Positions 1-9,079 of a stretch of 64,000 bases of DNA are shown in pieces. Position numbers and translations under genes: made by a program. Numbering within the stretch: position 1 is the stretch's first letter; each line of letters opens with the position of its first letter. This DNA comes from CBDCYN01 sp965224205 (GTDB taxonomy: Bacteria > Planctomycetota > Phycisphaerae > Phycisphaerales > Phycisphaeraceae), in the NCBI GenBank assembly GCA_965224205.1, contig CBDCYN010000016.1:124001-188000 (forward strand). Direction: 5' to 3'. Under the pieces are notes generated by a model. That model ran no database searches. It was not told the DNA's origin and saw only the letters and a program-made list of their open reading frames with translations.

Positions 1-554
1 GCTTTCAATTCTTCCGCCAGGGCGGTGAGCTCTTCGTCGGTAAGGGTGTCTTTGAAGACCCGGTCGCCGTCTTGGTCGGTAGTGAAGACCGGGGCCTGGA
101 TCTGATCGACCGCGTTTTCTGGTAGTTTCTTCTCGTACATACCCCGGGCAAACCGCTGGACGGCCAGGGCCGCTTCTTGCTTCTTTTCTTCGCTTAAACC
201 GGATCGGGCGATGTGGTGCGTCTCGATCATGTGAACCACGCCCATGTGCAGCAGCGGGGTCTGGGCCAACTCGTCGAAGATATTGCTTAGCTGATCGAGG
301 GTGATCCGCCCGGCCTTGTAGTCCTCGGTCACCCGATCGATGTCCTTGATAATCGCGGACTCTTGGTTCACGGGCAGGTGCATCTCCTTGACCGCTTCGA
401 CCAAGATGAGGCGGGTGCCGTCGGCGATCCAGCCGGAGACCCGCGGCATCACATAAAACTTAACGACGAGCGCCGCTACGACGATCAAAACCACAACGGT
501 GACCAGGCCCGTGACCAGGCACCCACCGCGTCTGTACGTCCGTCGCTGGTTCAT
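1..554 (-). CDS. Membrane-anchored hypothetical protein (3' end outside window)
   Basis: The frame is open from an ATG at 552-554 down to the window edge, about 184 codons, so the C-terminus is missing. A GGAG ribosome-binding site lies 8 nt before the ATG. The first 11 residues are basic (MNQRRTYRRGG) and are followed by one hydrophobic helix at about residues 13-33, then a hydrophilic, mostly helical region rich in charged residues. This predicts a bitopic inner-membrane protein with its body outside the cytoplasm. It starts 58 bp after the purU stop on the same strand, so it may be co-transcribed with purU. I recognise no family and assign no function. Confidence 0.7.
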   Translation of the reverse strand, partial: MNQRRTYRRGGCLVTGLVTVVVLIVVAALVVKFYVMPRVSGWIADGTRLILVEAVKEMHLPVNQESAIIKDIDRVTEDYKAGRITLDQLSNIFDELAQTPLLHMGVVHMIETHHIARSGLSEEKKQEAALAVQRFARGMYEKKLPENAVDQIQAPVFTTDQDGDRVFKDTLTDEELTALAEELK

Positions 555-612
555 AAGGAGATCTCCGTTGGGCAAGGGGTTATTAGCGTCAGTGCGGGGC
601 GATCGGACCGGA

Positions 613-1512
613 TTAAGCCGAGGATTGGTCATGGTCCAAGAACGAGCTTAGCCCGGGTCGGAACACGACCTTGTCGTCGACGACGATTAGTTTTTCGTCG
701 AGGTGCATCTGCGCCGCGTCGCTGAGGACCTTGGCTTCTAGGGCCTGGCCTTTCTTCTTGATATCCGCGGCTGTGTCTTTGCCCACGTCGATGTGGAACA
801 CGTCCTGGAAAATGATCGGCCCTTCGTCGAGGTCTTCGGTCACGTAGTGGGCGGTGCACCCCGAGACGCGCACCCCGCTGTCGTACGCCTGGCGGTACGG
901 CGCCGCCCCGGGGAAGTGCGGCAGCAGCGACGGGTGGATGTTGATGATCCGGTACCGGAACGGCGCGACGATCTCCGGGGTGACGATCTGCATGTACCGG
1001 GCCAGGACCACGAGGTCCACGTTCTCCTGATTGAGCTGTTGGAGCATCCACGCCATGTGCGTGGGTTTATCCGAGGCGGTCTTCCAGTCGAATTTCAGCC
1101 CGGCGTCGCGGGCGATCGGTTCGAGATCAGGGTGATTGGCCAGGACGCAGGTGATCTTGCCGCGGCCTCCGAATTGCCCAGCCCGTTCGTCTTCGATCAA
1201 CTGCTGGAGGCAATGCGGCTCTTTGCTGACCAAGACCGCGATTTTTTTGATCTTGCGCTGGTTGTGGAGGGTCACCCGCACCTGCATCTGGATCTGCTGG
1301 CCCAGCTCTAATAGCCCGGTGATCAGCTCGTCGAGGCTCAGGGACATCTCGGCCAGGTCCACGAGCATATCCATGATGAAATGCCCGTGGACGACCTGCT
1401 GCTCGATGTCTTCGATGTTGATCCCGTGCTCAGCGACGTACGTCGCGAACCGGGCGACCACGCCCTTCTGGTCCTGACCGATGACTGTGACGACCGCTTT
1501 GACCTGCTTCAT
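613..1512 (-). CDS. purU: Formyltetrahydrofolate deformylase
   Basis: Hydrolyses 10-formyl-tetrahydrofolate to formate and tetrahydrofolate, balancing the one-carbon pool and supplying formate for purine synthesis. At 299 aa it has normal family length. Residues 1-80 form an ACT-type regulatory domain (start MKQVKAVVTVIGQDQKGVVA). Residues 88-290 form the formyltransferase-fold catalytic domain, with the active-site block NIHPSLLPHFPGA (Asn191, His193) and Asp229 in the segment TEDLDEGPII. These match the Asn-His-Asp triad of the PurN/PurU fold. The gene is divergent from lpdA across a 204-bp gap in which I saw no further gene. The call rests on full-length motif agreement. Confidence 0.95.
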   Translation of the reverse strand: MKQVKAVVTVIGQDQKGVVARFATYVAEHGINIEDIEQQVVHGHFIMDMLVDLAEMSLSLDELITGLLELGQQIQMQVRVTLHNQRKIKKIAVLVSKEPHCLQQLIEDERAGQFGGRGKITCVLANHPDLEPIARDAGLKFDWKTASDKPTHMAWMLQQLNQENVDLVVLARYMQIVTPEIVAPFRYRIINIHPSLLPHFPGAAPYRQAYDSGVRVSGCTAHYVTEDLDEGPIIFQDVFHIDVGKDTAADIKKKGQALEAKVLSDAAQMHLDEKLIVVDDKVVFRPGLSSFLDHDQSSA

Positions 1513-1716
1513 GATACACCCGCCTTTCTCGCCTAAACCCAGGGCCTTTGCCGATCAGGGCTTGGGCCGTGCCGTCCGAACGAATGGACGTGATTGTAAG
1601 GCCATTGTCGCCAAGCCGCACCCGTTAGCAGGTCGCGGTAGTGTGGAGCCCGATCGATCTACCTTTGTTACGTTACAATCTCTCGGATCTTTAGATCCCC
1701 CGTTCTTTAGAAGGGC

Positions 1717-3189
1717 ATGATGATGGGCGAACCAAGCAGTTTTGACCTTGTGGTGATCGGCGGTGGGCCGGCGGGTTACGTCGGGGCGATCCGTGCGGCT
1801 CAGCTGGGGCTGAGCGTTGTGTGTATCGAGCGAGATAAGCTGGGTGGCGTGTGCCTCAACTGGGGGTGCATCCCGACCAAAGCTTTGCTGGGCGCCGCGG
1901 AGTTCTACGCCAAGCTCAAGCACGAAGCCGGGGATTGGGGGATCCTCGCTGAGGGGGTTACCCACGATTGGCAGAAGGTGATCGGCCGGTCGCGGAACGT
2001 GGCGGGCCAGCTCAACCGGGGGATCGCGGGGTTATTCAAGAAAAACAAGATCACCCATATCCAGGGGCACGCGAAGATCACCCAAGCCCCCGGGCAAGGC
2101 CCGGGCGGAAAGGACGGAGGTTTGGGGCGTGTGACGGTTTCACAGGGCAAAGGACAAGACACCCGATCGATCGAGGCCAAGCACATCATGATCGCTACCG
2201 GGGCGGTCCCGCGTATTCTTCCGGGGATGGATTTTGATGGGGATAAAGTCATCAGCTCCAAGGAAGCGATGGCGCTGGACGAGCAGCCTGGGAAGCTTTT
2301 GATCATCGGGGCTGGGGCGATCGGGATGGAGTTCGCGTATTTCTACAACGCGTTCGGCACCCAGGTGACGGTCATCGAGATGATGGACCGGTTGCTGCCG
2401 ATCGAGGACCATGAGGTCTCCAAAGCGATCGGCAGAGCATTCCGTAAACATGGCGTCGACTGCCGTACCGGTACGAAGACACAGGCGGTTCGTGTCACCG
2501 AGCAGGGTGTCGAGCTGGATATCGCCCCGATCGATGACGAAGCCAAGAAAGAGACCCTTTCCGGCGACAAGGTGTTGGTCGCGATTGGGGTGCGTGGTCG
2601 GTTCGACGGTCTGTTCGATGACAGCCTGGGCATCGAGATCGTCAAGGACCACATCAAGGTCGACAAGGCTACGTATCAGACCTCGCTGTCGGGGGTGTAC
2701 GCGGTGGGCGACGTGATCGGCCCGCCGTGGCTGGCGCACGTGGCTAGTGAGGAGGCGATCGTGTGCGTCGAGCGCATCGCTGGTCATGATCCGACCCCGA
2801 TCGATTACACTTCCATCCCCGGCTGCACGTATTGCCAACCCCAGGTCGCTAGCATCGGCCTCACCGAGCAGGCCTGCCAAGAGCAGGGCATGACGTTAGG
2901 CCAGGATTATACGATCGGGAAGTTCCCGTTCCAGGCTTCGGGCAAGGCCCAGGCCGCCGGCCACACCGAAGGATTCGTCAAAATCATCGCTGACAAGAAG
3001 TATGGCGAGATCCTCGGGGCGCATATGATCGGCGACCACGTCACGGAGCTGATCGCGGAGCTAGGGTTGGCCCGTCGGCTCGAAGCGACCGTTGATGAGG
3101 TCATCACCACGATCCACGCCCACCCCACCCTAAGCGAATCGGTCCACGAGGCGGTCTTGGGGGCCCAGGGCCGGATGATCCATTTTTAA
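1717..3189 (+). CDS. lpdA: Dihydrolipoyl dehydrogenase (E3)
   Basis: FAD-dependent E3 subunit that reoxidises dihydrolipoamide in 2-oxoacid dehydrogenase complexes or the glycine cleavage system, reducing NAD+. It has 490 aa. An FAD-binding GGGPAG motif lies at residues 15-20, and the redox-active disulfide Cys46/Cys51 lies in GGVCLNWGCIPTK. The NAD-binding GAGAIG follows near residue 198, then the AVGDV segment. The C-terminal dimer domain carries the His469/Glu474 pair in HPTLSE. A Gly-rich loop at about residues 122-140 (GQGPGGKDGGLG) looks like an insertion. Three ATG codons in a row open the gene, so the true start may be any of them. No E1 or E2 gene is adjacent, so the partner complex cannot be told from context. 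Confidence 0.95.
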   Translation: MMMGEPSSFDLVVIGGGPAGYVGAIRAAQLGLSVVCIERDKLGGVCLNWGCIPTKALLGAAEFYAKLKHEAGDWGILAEGVTHDWQKVIGRSRNVAGQLNRGIAGLFKKNKITHIQGHAKITQAPGQGPGGKDGGLGRVTVSQGKGQDTRSIEAKHIMIATGAVPRILPGMDFDGDKVISSKEAMALDEQPGKLLIIGAGAIGMEFAYFYNAFGTQVTVIEMMDRLLPIEDHEVSKAIGRAFRKHGVDCRTGTKTQAVRVTEQGVELDIAPIDDEAKKETLSGDKVLVAIGVRGRFDGLFDDSLGIEIVKDHIKVDKATYQTSLSGVYAVGDVIGPPWLAHVASEEAIVCVERIAGHDPTPIDYTSIPGCTYCQPQVASIGLTEQACQEQGMTLGQDYTIGKFPFQASGKAQAAGHTEGFVKIIADKKYGEILGAHMIGDHVTELIAELGLARRLEATVDEVITTIHAHPTLSESVHEAVLGAQGRMIHF

Positions 3190-3255
3190 GTGTAGGGTCA
3201 CGCATCCGTCTTGCCCCCGTCAATGATGGGGGCTGAATAGATCGATGCCCTACAC
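3190..3255. terminator. Large hairpin between convergent lpdA and murE
   Basis: Directly after the lpdA stop, GTGTAGGG (3190-3197) pairs with CCCTACAC (3248-3255), CATC with GATG further in, and GCCCCC (3213-3218) with GGGGGC (3228-3233). It lies between two convergent stop codons and could act as a bidirectional terminator. There is no strong T tract on the lpdA side, so the terminator role is inferred from position and pairing only. Confidence 0.55.
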
Positions 3256-3262
3256 GCGATGG

Positions 3263-4933
3263 TTACGTTCTCAATTTCATAGCCCGTAAAGCTGCCATAG
3301 CTTCGACACGGTCGTCGAACGTATGCTTTTCGGTGCCGATGATCTGGTAGTCCTCGTGCCCTTTGCCCGCGATGAGCACGAGATCATCCGGCCCCGCGTC
3401 CCGGATCGTCGTGGCGATCGCTTCGGCGCGGTCGGGCACGACGCGGACACGGTCTTTCTCGCTAGCTGGCACGCCGGACAGGATCTGCTCGATGATCGTC
3501 ATCGGGTCTTCGGTGCGTGGGTTGTCGCTGGTGATGACGATCCGGTCGGCCAGGTCACAGGCAACGGCCGCCATCTTAGGTCGCTTCGCGCGGTCACGGT
3601 CCCCGCCGGCGCCGAAGATGACCGTAAGCTTGCCGGCTGGCATCGTTGTGTTTGTTTCATCAGGCCTAGACCACATCGAGGCGACTCGTCGCAATGCCCG
3701 CAGGACGTTTTCTAGTGCGTCGTGTGTATGGGCATAGTCCACGATTACCGCGGGGCGGGCAGCTGTCGATGAGGACACGTCAATGACGATCGATTCGAGA
3801 CGGCCCGGGATCGGGGGGCACGTTTCTAAAGCACGGCATAAATCCTGGAAGTCACAACCCGTCACCGCGTGCGCCGCGGCGACGGCTTGCAGCGCGTTTG
3901 AAACGTTGTGAAGACCAACCAGCGGGGTATGGGTATCGACGTTGCCCCAAGGCCCGATGACACGAAACCGGCTGCCGTTTGCACTCAGTCGTGACACCAT
4001 CGCGGTGATCGACATCGACGGCTGGGGGAAGTCGCCGCCTATCCTGTTTCGGGGCTGCCGAGATGGGGCACTGACAGGCTCTTCTTCTCGAACATTTGTC
4101 CAGATGACGGCTGCGCGGCAGTCGCGGGTCATCCGCGGGCCACAGGGGTCGTCGGCGTTGATCACGGCCCGGGCTTGAGGGGTCTCCGGGAGCTGTTGGA
4201 ACAACCGGGCCTTAGCCGCGGCGTAGCGTTCTGGCGTCCCGTGGTAGTCGAGATGATCGCCGGTGAGGTTGGTAAACACCCCCACGTCGAACGCCAGGGC
4301 ACCGGTCCGGTCTTGGTCCAGGGCGTGGCTCGATACCTCGGCCACCGCAGCCTGGCAGCCGTGAGTGACCATTGCGCCTAATAAGCCCGAGAACTCGATC
4401 GCTCCAGGGGTTGTGAGGGTCGCCGGTCGGCTATCCGACCCGTCATCGATCACCACTGTGCTGATCAACCCGCACTTGGCCCCGACCCGGTCGAGCAGGT
4501 GCTTGGTGATATAGGCGGTGGTGGTCTTGCCGTTTGTGCCGGTGATCCCGATCAGCTTGATTTTGCGGCTGGGGTGATCAAAGAACCGCTCAGCCAGTTC
4601 ACCTACCCGGCGGTGGTCGAGCTGGCTGAACTGGACCCATGCAACATCTTGAAACAGCGGACGGTGGGTTTGCTCCGTGAACTCCGCAGGGTCGCTATCT
4701 GGCAGACCCTTCATATCCTCGGGATCGACGTCGGTGATGACCACCGCGGCGCCGCGTCGGATTGCCTCGGGGATGAACGACCGCCCGTCACTGGCGCCAC
4801 CACGGCGTGCCACGAAAGCACCGCCTTCGACGACCGTTCGTGAATCGTCGGTGATGTCACGGACCTCGACGCTGGGGTCGCCCCGCAGCACGCGGGCGTC
4901 ATGAAACGGGCGTATCAGATCCTCAAGGGTCAT
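3263..4933 (-). CDS. murE: UDP-MurNAc-L-Ala-D-Glu:meso-diaminopimelate ligase
   Basis: Cytoplasmic ATP-dependent ligase that adds meso-diaminopimelate to the peptidoglycan stem peptide. It has 556 aa, somewhat longer than the usual ~490-500. The ATP loop GTNGKTTT is at residues 132-139. The substrate block TNLTGDHLDYHGT and the Lys241 that is normally carbamylated (YAAAKARLF) follow. GAGGDRDRAKRPKM is at 441-454, and DNPR at 470-473 is the signature for DAP rather than lysine. Extra length lies in loops near residues 75-95 and 282-306. The presence of murE implies DAP-type peptidoglycan in this organism. Divergent from the PilZ/Hpt gene; no other mur gene is adjacent. Confidence 0.95.
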   Translation of the reverse strand: MTLEDLIRPFHDARVLRGDPSVEVRDITDDSRTVVEGGAFVARRGGASDGRSFIPEAIRRGAAVVITDVDPEDMKGLPDSDPAEFTEQTHRPLFQDVAWVQFSQLDHRRVGELAERFFDHPSRKIKLIGITGTNGKTTTAYITKHLLDRVGAKCGLISTVVIDDGSDSRPATLTTPGAIEFSGLLGAMVTHGCQAAVAEVSSHALDQDRTGALAFDVGVFTNLTGDHLDYHGTPERYAAAKARLFQQLPETPQARAVINADDPCGPRMTRDCRAAVIWTNVREEEPVSAPSRQPRNRIGGDFPQPSMSITAMVSRLSANGSRFRVIGPWGNVDTHTPLVGLHNVSNALQAVAAAHAVTGCDFQDLCRALETCPPIPGRLESIVIDVSSSTAARPAVIVDYAHTHDALENVLRALRRVASMWSRPDETNTTMPAGKLTVIFGAGGDRDRAKRPKMAAVACDLADRIVITSDNPRTEDPMTIIEQILSGVPASEKDRVRVVPDRAEAIATTIRDAGPDDLVLIAGKGHEDYQIIGTEKHTFDDRVEAMAALRAMKLRT

Positions 4934-5282
4934 GGATGTTCTGGTGGTAATCGACGCACTTTACCCCACGTCAATCACGTGGAACAGACTCAGCTTATCA
5001 ATCAACGATTCATTGCCAATCGATGCGTCCATGTCATTCGTAACCGATTGTAAGAGCATAAGAACCCGCTTGCTGATGGGTGCGGCTCGCGGCGGGTCTC
5101 CATGGAGAATCTCCTACTGGAAGGGGCAAAGTAGAAAGAAAGACCAGCCGATATCACCTTCATGTGGGGGTCGAGGCTAGCCCATGCGCCAAGTGTGCCC
5201 AGTGGGGACTGAGCGGGTCGACGGCCGGACGTGAGCGGATCTAGCGGCCGGTAGAAAACATCGCCTGGGCGGAGTAGACAGT
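4934..5282. other. Divergent intergenic region murE / PilZ gene
   Basis: 349 bp between two divergent genes. The only structure I can point to is a short hairpin repeat at 5059-5096, listed separately. Promoters for both genes must lie here, but no confident -35/-10 pair could be chosen by eye. Confidence 0.5.
5059..5096 (+). repeat. REP-like hairpin repeat, copy 1
   Basis: Begins TAAGAACCCGCTTGCTGA, then GCGGCTCGC, and ends GCGGGT. Outer arms ACCCGC and GCGGGT can pair. A second copy with almost the same sequence is at 22305-22342. Here it lies between divergent genes, so it is not simply a terminator. Confidence 0.55.
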
Positions 5283-6440
5283 ATGCCTTCAGGATCAGAT
5301 TCCGACATGCGTCCGGTCGAGACGATCCGATTGTCGGACCGCGACAAGAAACGCCTGGTTGAAAAGATCAATAGCCGGCTTCGCCCCCCACCTCAGGGCA
5401 ATGACAGGCGGCGTTTGAGGGTGGATCTGTCGGCCACCAGCGTCCTGATGACGGTCTGGAACGAGACCGACGACAGCAGCGTCATCTTCTCCTCGATCCC
5501 GCGCAACCTCAGCACACACGGCATGTCGATCATCCACGGGCAGTTCATCCATCCCGGCAGCCGCTGCCGGGTCCAGCTGCCCAGCCTCACCGGGGCTGAA
5601 GACGTCACGGGCAAGGTCCTGACCTGTCGCCTGATCGCGGGGCTGGTCCATGAGATCTGCATCGTGTTCGATGAAGCGATCGACCTAAGCAACTTCACGG
5701 ACTTCACCCCCGAGCAGGCGTTGCGTTATCACCAAGAAAAAAGGGACGCCGACGTCCTGGGCAGCGCCCTGCTGGTTAGCGAGCTCGAAGCCGACCGCAA
5801 GCTCTATCGCCACTGGCTCAAGTACTATGGCCTAGACGTCACCGAGGCCATGGATCCGTACGAAGCATACTCCGCGATCGATGAAAACCCCGACTTCGAC
5901 CTGATGCTCATCAACCTTACTCTGGGCAAGGAAAGCGGGCTCAATGTCATAAAAGAGTTGCGGGATCAGCACCACTCGACCGCATACATCATCTCGATGT
6001 CGGGCAACGACGACCCGGACCTCGACGCGAAATCTTACGACGCCGGGGCGAACAAGTTCCTCGCCAAGCCGTTCAAGTCAGAGGATCTTCGCGATGTGAT
6101 CGTTGAGGCCTTGCTGGGCGCTGCCGGGGGCAGCGGCCGCGGCCCGCTGCGCAGCACCCTCGCGGATGATCCCGAGATGCGGCCGTTGATCCAGGAGTTC
6201 GTCGAGTCCCTCGAGGACTACGCGATGCAGCTCGATCAATCGATGCGGACCGCTAATCTCGAGTTTGCTCACCAGATGTGCCATCAGCTTAAGGGCGCCG
6301 GCGGCGGATACGGGTTCGAGCCGATCACCCTCGCAGCCCAGATGGCGTTGAGCCTGCTCCAGGACGAATCACCCAACGAGAAAGCCGTGAAACGCGCCGT
6401 GGATGAACTGATCGCGGTGATCCGCAGCGCCAAAGTCTAG
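5283..6440 (+). CDS. PilZ - degenerate receiver - Hpt three-domain protein
   Basis: A 385-aa cytoplasmic signalling protein. Residues ~38-135 look like a PilZ (cyclic-di-GMP binding) domain, with an Arg-rich entry (DRRRLR, 41-46) and an (N/D)xSxxG-type motif NLSTHG at 76-81. Residues ~158-280 form a response-regulator receiver fold in which the phospho-acceptor Asp position is Asn211 (DLMLINLTLG). The acidic pair after the first strand is also altered (LLVSELEAD), while Lys262 (LAKPF) is kept, so phosphorylation there is unlikely. Residues ~295-370 form an Hpt domain with the canonical phospho-His334 in HQLKGAGG. Family knowledge suggests a phosphotransfer protein tuned by cyclic-di-GMP; that role is inferred. 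It stands alone, with no kinase beside it. Confidence 0.85.
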   Translation: MPSGSDSDMRPVETIRLSDRDKKRLVEKINSRLRPPPQGNDRRRLRVDLSATSVLMTVWNETDDSSVIFSSIPRNLSTHGMSIIHGQFIHPGSRCRVQLPSLTGAEDVTGKVLTCRLIAGLVHEICIVFDEAIDLSNFTDFTPEQALRYHQEKRDADVLGSALLVSELEADRKLYRHWLKYYGLDVTEAMDPYEAYSAIDENPDFDLMLINLTLGKESGLNVIKELRDQHHSTAYIISMSGNDDPDLDAKSYDAGANKFLAKPFKSEDLRDVIVEALLGAAGGSGRGPLRSTLADDPEMRPLIQEFVESLEDYAMQLDQSMRTANLEFAHQMCHQLKGAGGGYGFEPITLAAQMALSLLQDESPNEKAVKRAVDELIAVIRSAKV

Positions 6441-6582
6441 ACGGCTCTCTAGGCGTTTGGATCAACAGCGTTTACGGCCGCGTCTCTTTCTTCGACTAGG
6501 CTGGGGCATGGCCATGGCGTCTCATTCCTAGGGTTATCCGGGGTCGGCACGCCCATACCGTCGGCGCACGGGTTAATCAGGG

Positions 6583-6783
6583 CTACGCTTCGGACGCACG
6601 CGTGACAATCGCGGGCGTTTCTCCGTCACGGACCCAGACGCTACCCGGGCCTCGGCGGCCGTGGACGTCGGTTAGGCGGCGTAAGTACCGCTCCAGGGCC
6701 GGCTCTTTGAACGAATCCAGGAACCCGCTGTCAGCCGACCGATTATGGCGGCGGATCTCTTCGATCATCTCCTGCTTACTCAT
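6583..6783 (-). CDS. Small conserved-looking protein, 66 aa
   Basis: The reading frame is open further upstream, but the start MSKQEMIEEIRRHNRSA at 6783 is preferred because AAGGAAA precedes it at ribosome-binding distance. The protein is charged and helical, with the pattern HNRSA...FL..F....L..YL..L, which resembles very small proteins I associate with planctomycetes, though I cannot name a family. No membrane segment or catalytic motif is visible. It is convergent with the PilZ gene and divergent from the cyclase. Confidence 0.5.
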   Translation of the reverse strand: MSKQEMIEEIRRHNRSADSGFLDSFKEPALERYLRRLTDVHGRRGPGSVWVRDGETPAIVTRASEA

Positions 6784-7188
6784 CCGTATTTCCTTGCGGT
6801 TCGGGGGGCACAGGCCTGAGAAAGGGATCCAAACCGCTTTGGCACAGGCGGGGTCGCGTCCGACCGGAACCATCCCCCCGTGGAGAGGCATCCTGCGAGT
6901 TCCGGCCATTGATCGATAACGACATCGACCGGATCGTCATCATGACTTGAACGTGTAACCAAGTGGGACGTTGCCGCCGGCCGGGGGTGAGCAGGGGTCA
7001 ACACCTGTTGGACGATGCACCCATCGAGCCCCACGTCATCCACGCGGCACGCCCTTTGTACACCCACGCGACAGGCTCCCGGGCCTGATCAGCACAAAAT
7101 TTTACGCGTTCGGTATATCATAGGTCTGCCTCCTATCGGGCCTGAGAAGGAGCGGGCCTCGAAACCGACAACCGAAAGGCAAGGTCAG
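6784..7188. other. Intergenic region upstream of the adenylate cyclase
   Basis: 405 bp between the divergent 66-aa gene and the cyclase. Reading frames extend into it from both sides, but neither extension looks coding or has a better ribosome-binding site. I see no repeat or clear regulatory element. Confidence 0.4.
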
Positions 7189-8679
7189 ATGAGATACCGC
7201 ACACGACTCACCCTCCTGCTGATCTTCTTGGCTGTGGTCACCAACGGAACGATGGTCTTCATCTCGTTCGGGCTAACACGCGGCATTCTCGTCGAGGAGA
7301 TCCAGAGCAAGATCTTATCGATCGCTGCCACGGCGGCGTCTGCCGTGGATGGCGACCTCCATCAACAGATCCAAACCCCACAAGACCAGCAAAGCGAGGC
7401 TTATAAGACGATCGAAACTCAGCTTCGTCGGTTCCGAGATTCCAACCGCCGTCAAGACCTGTTTATCCGCTACCTCTATACCATGGCTCAGCGCCCCCAG
7501 TCCCCGGAAAACCCTTACGGCGCTATCTTTGTCGTCGATGCCGAGGAAGACGACACCGGCAATAAATCCGATGTCGGCGACGTGGTGGAGACCTCGACCA
7601 CAGATGTCGAGCCACTACGAATGGAGCAGCATCAGATCGACGAGATCTTCGAGGATGAATTCGGCACCTGGATCAGTGCCAACGCTCCAATTCGCAATAG
7701 CAGCGGGAAGGTCGTTGCTGCCCTCGGTGCGGACCTGGCGATCGATGATATGCTGGCTAAGACGAACCTCTTGCTCCAGAGGGGGCTTATGGCCATGCTC
7801 GTGGCCATCATTATCGCCGTCGGCATCTCGATTTTCTTATCGCGGCGGGTCACCCGCCCCCTTGATCTGCTGTCTCAAACCGTTGCCGAGATCGGCGACG
7901 GTAATCTCGACGCCTCGGTAAACCTCAAAACCAAAGACGAATTCAGCCAGCTCGGTCAAGCGGTCAACGACATGGCCAAGGCCCTGCGCGACCGGGAGCT
8001 GCTCAAGGGCACTCTGGCGCGGTACCTGTCGCACCACGTCGCCGAGAAAGTCATCCGATCCGGCCAGATGCCCGAGCTCAAGGGCGAGCAGCGCCAGGTC
8101 ACGATCCTGTTCCTGGATATCCGCAACTTTAGCCAGATGGCCGACAAGCTCTCGCCTGACAAGGTCGTCGACGTGCTCAACCAGTTCTTCGAACGCATGA
8201 TCGAGGTCATCTTCCGCCACAACGGCACGCTTGATAAGTTCACCGGCGACGGGCTGATGGCCATCTTTGGCGCCCCCCTCGAGGATGATCAACAAGAGTA
8301 CCACGCCGCCCAGGCCGCCATTGAGATGGAGCAGGAGCTCGATCGCCTGCGCCAGCAGTGGCAAGCCCAGGGCCGCGATCAGCTGCGTATCGGCATCGGA
8401 ATCCACACCGGGATCGCCATCGTGGGCAACATCGGCTCGACCCAGCGCATGGACTACACCGCGATCGGAGACACCGTCAACCTCGCCGCCCGGCTCGAAT
8501 CGGCCACCAAGGACCACGACGTGTCGATCCTGCTCAGCGAGCAGACCCACGCGGGCTTGAACAACCGGTTCGAGTCGTCGTATATGGACACGATCCGCAT
8601 CAAGGGTCGCGCCGCGCCGGTGTCGGTATACACGATCAAAGGGCCGCGCCGAGAAAGAGAAGAACTAACAGCGGTCTAG
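7189..8679 (+). CDS. Membrane-bound class III adenylate cyclase with HAMP domain
   Basis: A 496-aa receptor-type cyclase making cAMP. The ATG at 7189 is chosen over an upstream in-frame ATG (7015) because the protein then begins with a transmembrane helix and AAGG precedes it. The first helix is at ~7-29, an extracytoplasmic sensor region runs to ~190, and the second helix is at ~195-220. A HAMP linker follows, then the catalytic domain from ~285. Metal-binding Asp310 (FLDIRNF) and Asp354 (FTGDG), base-recognising Lys350 and Thr424, and transition-state Asn431/Arg435 (DTVNLAARLE) are all present. The Lys/Thr pair supports ATP as substrate. Its TAG stop is the insertion site of an IS630 element. 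Confidence 0.92.
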   Translation: MRYRTRLTLLLIFLAVVTNGTMVFISFGLTRGILVEEIQSKILSIAATAASAVDGDLHQQIQTPQDQQSEAYKTIETQLRRFRDSNRRQDLFIRYLYTMAQRPQSPENPYGAIFVVDAEEDDTGNKSDVGDVVETSTTDVEPLRMEQHQIDEIFEDEFGTWISANAPIRNSSGKVVAALGADLAIDDMLAKTNLLLQRGLMAMLVAIIIAVGISIFLSRRVTRPLDLLSQTVAEIGDGNLDASVNLKTKDEFSQLGQAVNDMAKALRDRELLKGTLARYLSHHVAEKVIRSGQMPELKGEQRQVTILFLDIRNFSQMADKLSPDKVVDVLNQFFERMIEVIFRHNGTLDKFTGDGLMAIFGAPLEDDQQEYHAAQAAIEMEQELDRLRQQWQAQGRDQLRIGIGIHTGIAIVGNIGSTQRMDYTAIGDTVNLAARLESATKDHDVSILLSEQTHAGLNNRFESSYMDTIRIKGRAAPVSVYTIKGPRREREELTAV

Positions 8680-8743
8680 AGCGCTTGGCGTAATTAATCG
8701 CCGCTGGCCGATAAGAGAGATTTCTGGCAAGGAGGCCAAGGTC

Positions 8744-9079
8744 ATGGCGTATTCGATGGATCTACGTAAGCGGGTGGTATGGGCCGCCGAGTCGGGTCAG
8801 ACGATCACGGGGGTATCACGACAGTTTCGGGTGGCGAGGTCGACGGTTCGCGACTGGTGTGATCGGCACCGCCGGGGCGTGTTGACGCCGGGGGTGCCGG
8901 GGCCCAAGGGGTCGGTCAAGCTTACGGCGGCCGATGAGCAACGGATGCGTGAGGCGGTGGCGGCCAAGCCGGGGATCACGGCCAAGCAGTTGAGGGCGAT
9001 GCTGAACCTGGGCGTCGTGGAATCGACGGTGTGCCGGGCGTTGAAGCGGCTGGGGCTGTCGCTCAAAAGAAGTCGCTGA
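8744..9079 (+). CDS. IS630 transposase, N-terminal (DNA-binding) ORF A, copy 1
   Basis: A 111-aa helix-turn-helix protein. It has an N-terminal winged-helix type DNA-binding module (MAYSMDLRKRVVWAAESGQT then VSRQFRVARSTVRDW) and a second HTH near the C-terminus (ITAKQLRAML...VESTVCRALKRLGLSL). A strong AAGGAGG lies upstream of the ATG. It ends LKRSR with a stop inside the start of ORF B. The catalytic half is in the -1 frame, and overlap at an A-rich stretch (9062-9070) suggests a fused product made by -1 frameshifting. Confidence 0.88.
   Translation: MAYSMDLRKRVVWAAESGQTITGVSRQFRVARSTVRDWCDRHRRGVLTPGVPGPKGSVKLTAADEQRMREAVAAKPGITAKQLRAMLNLGVVESTVCRALKRLGLSLKRSR

Noticed and set aside
8660..8700. 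Idea that the IS created a new stop codon truncating the adenylate cyclase
   Set aside because: Joining the flanks without the element still gives CTAG, so the TAG stop was present before insertion.
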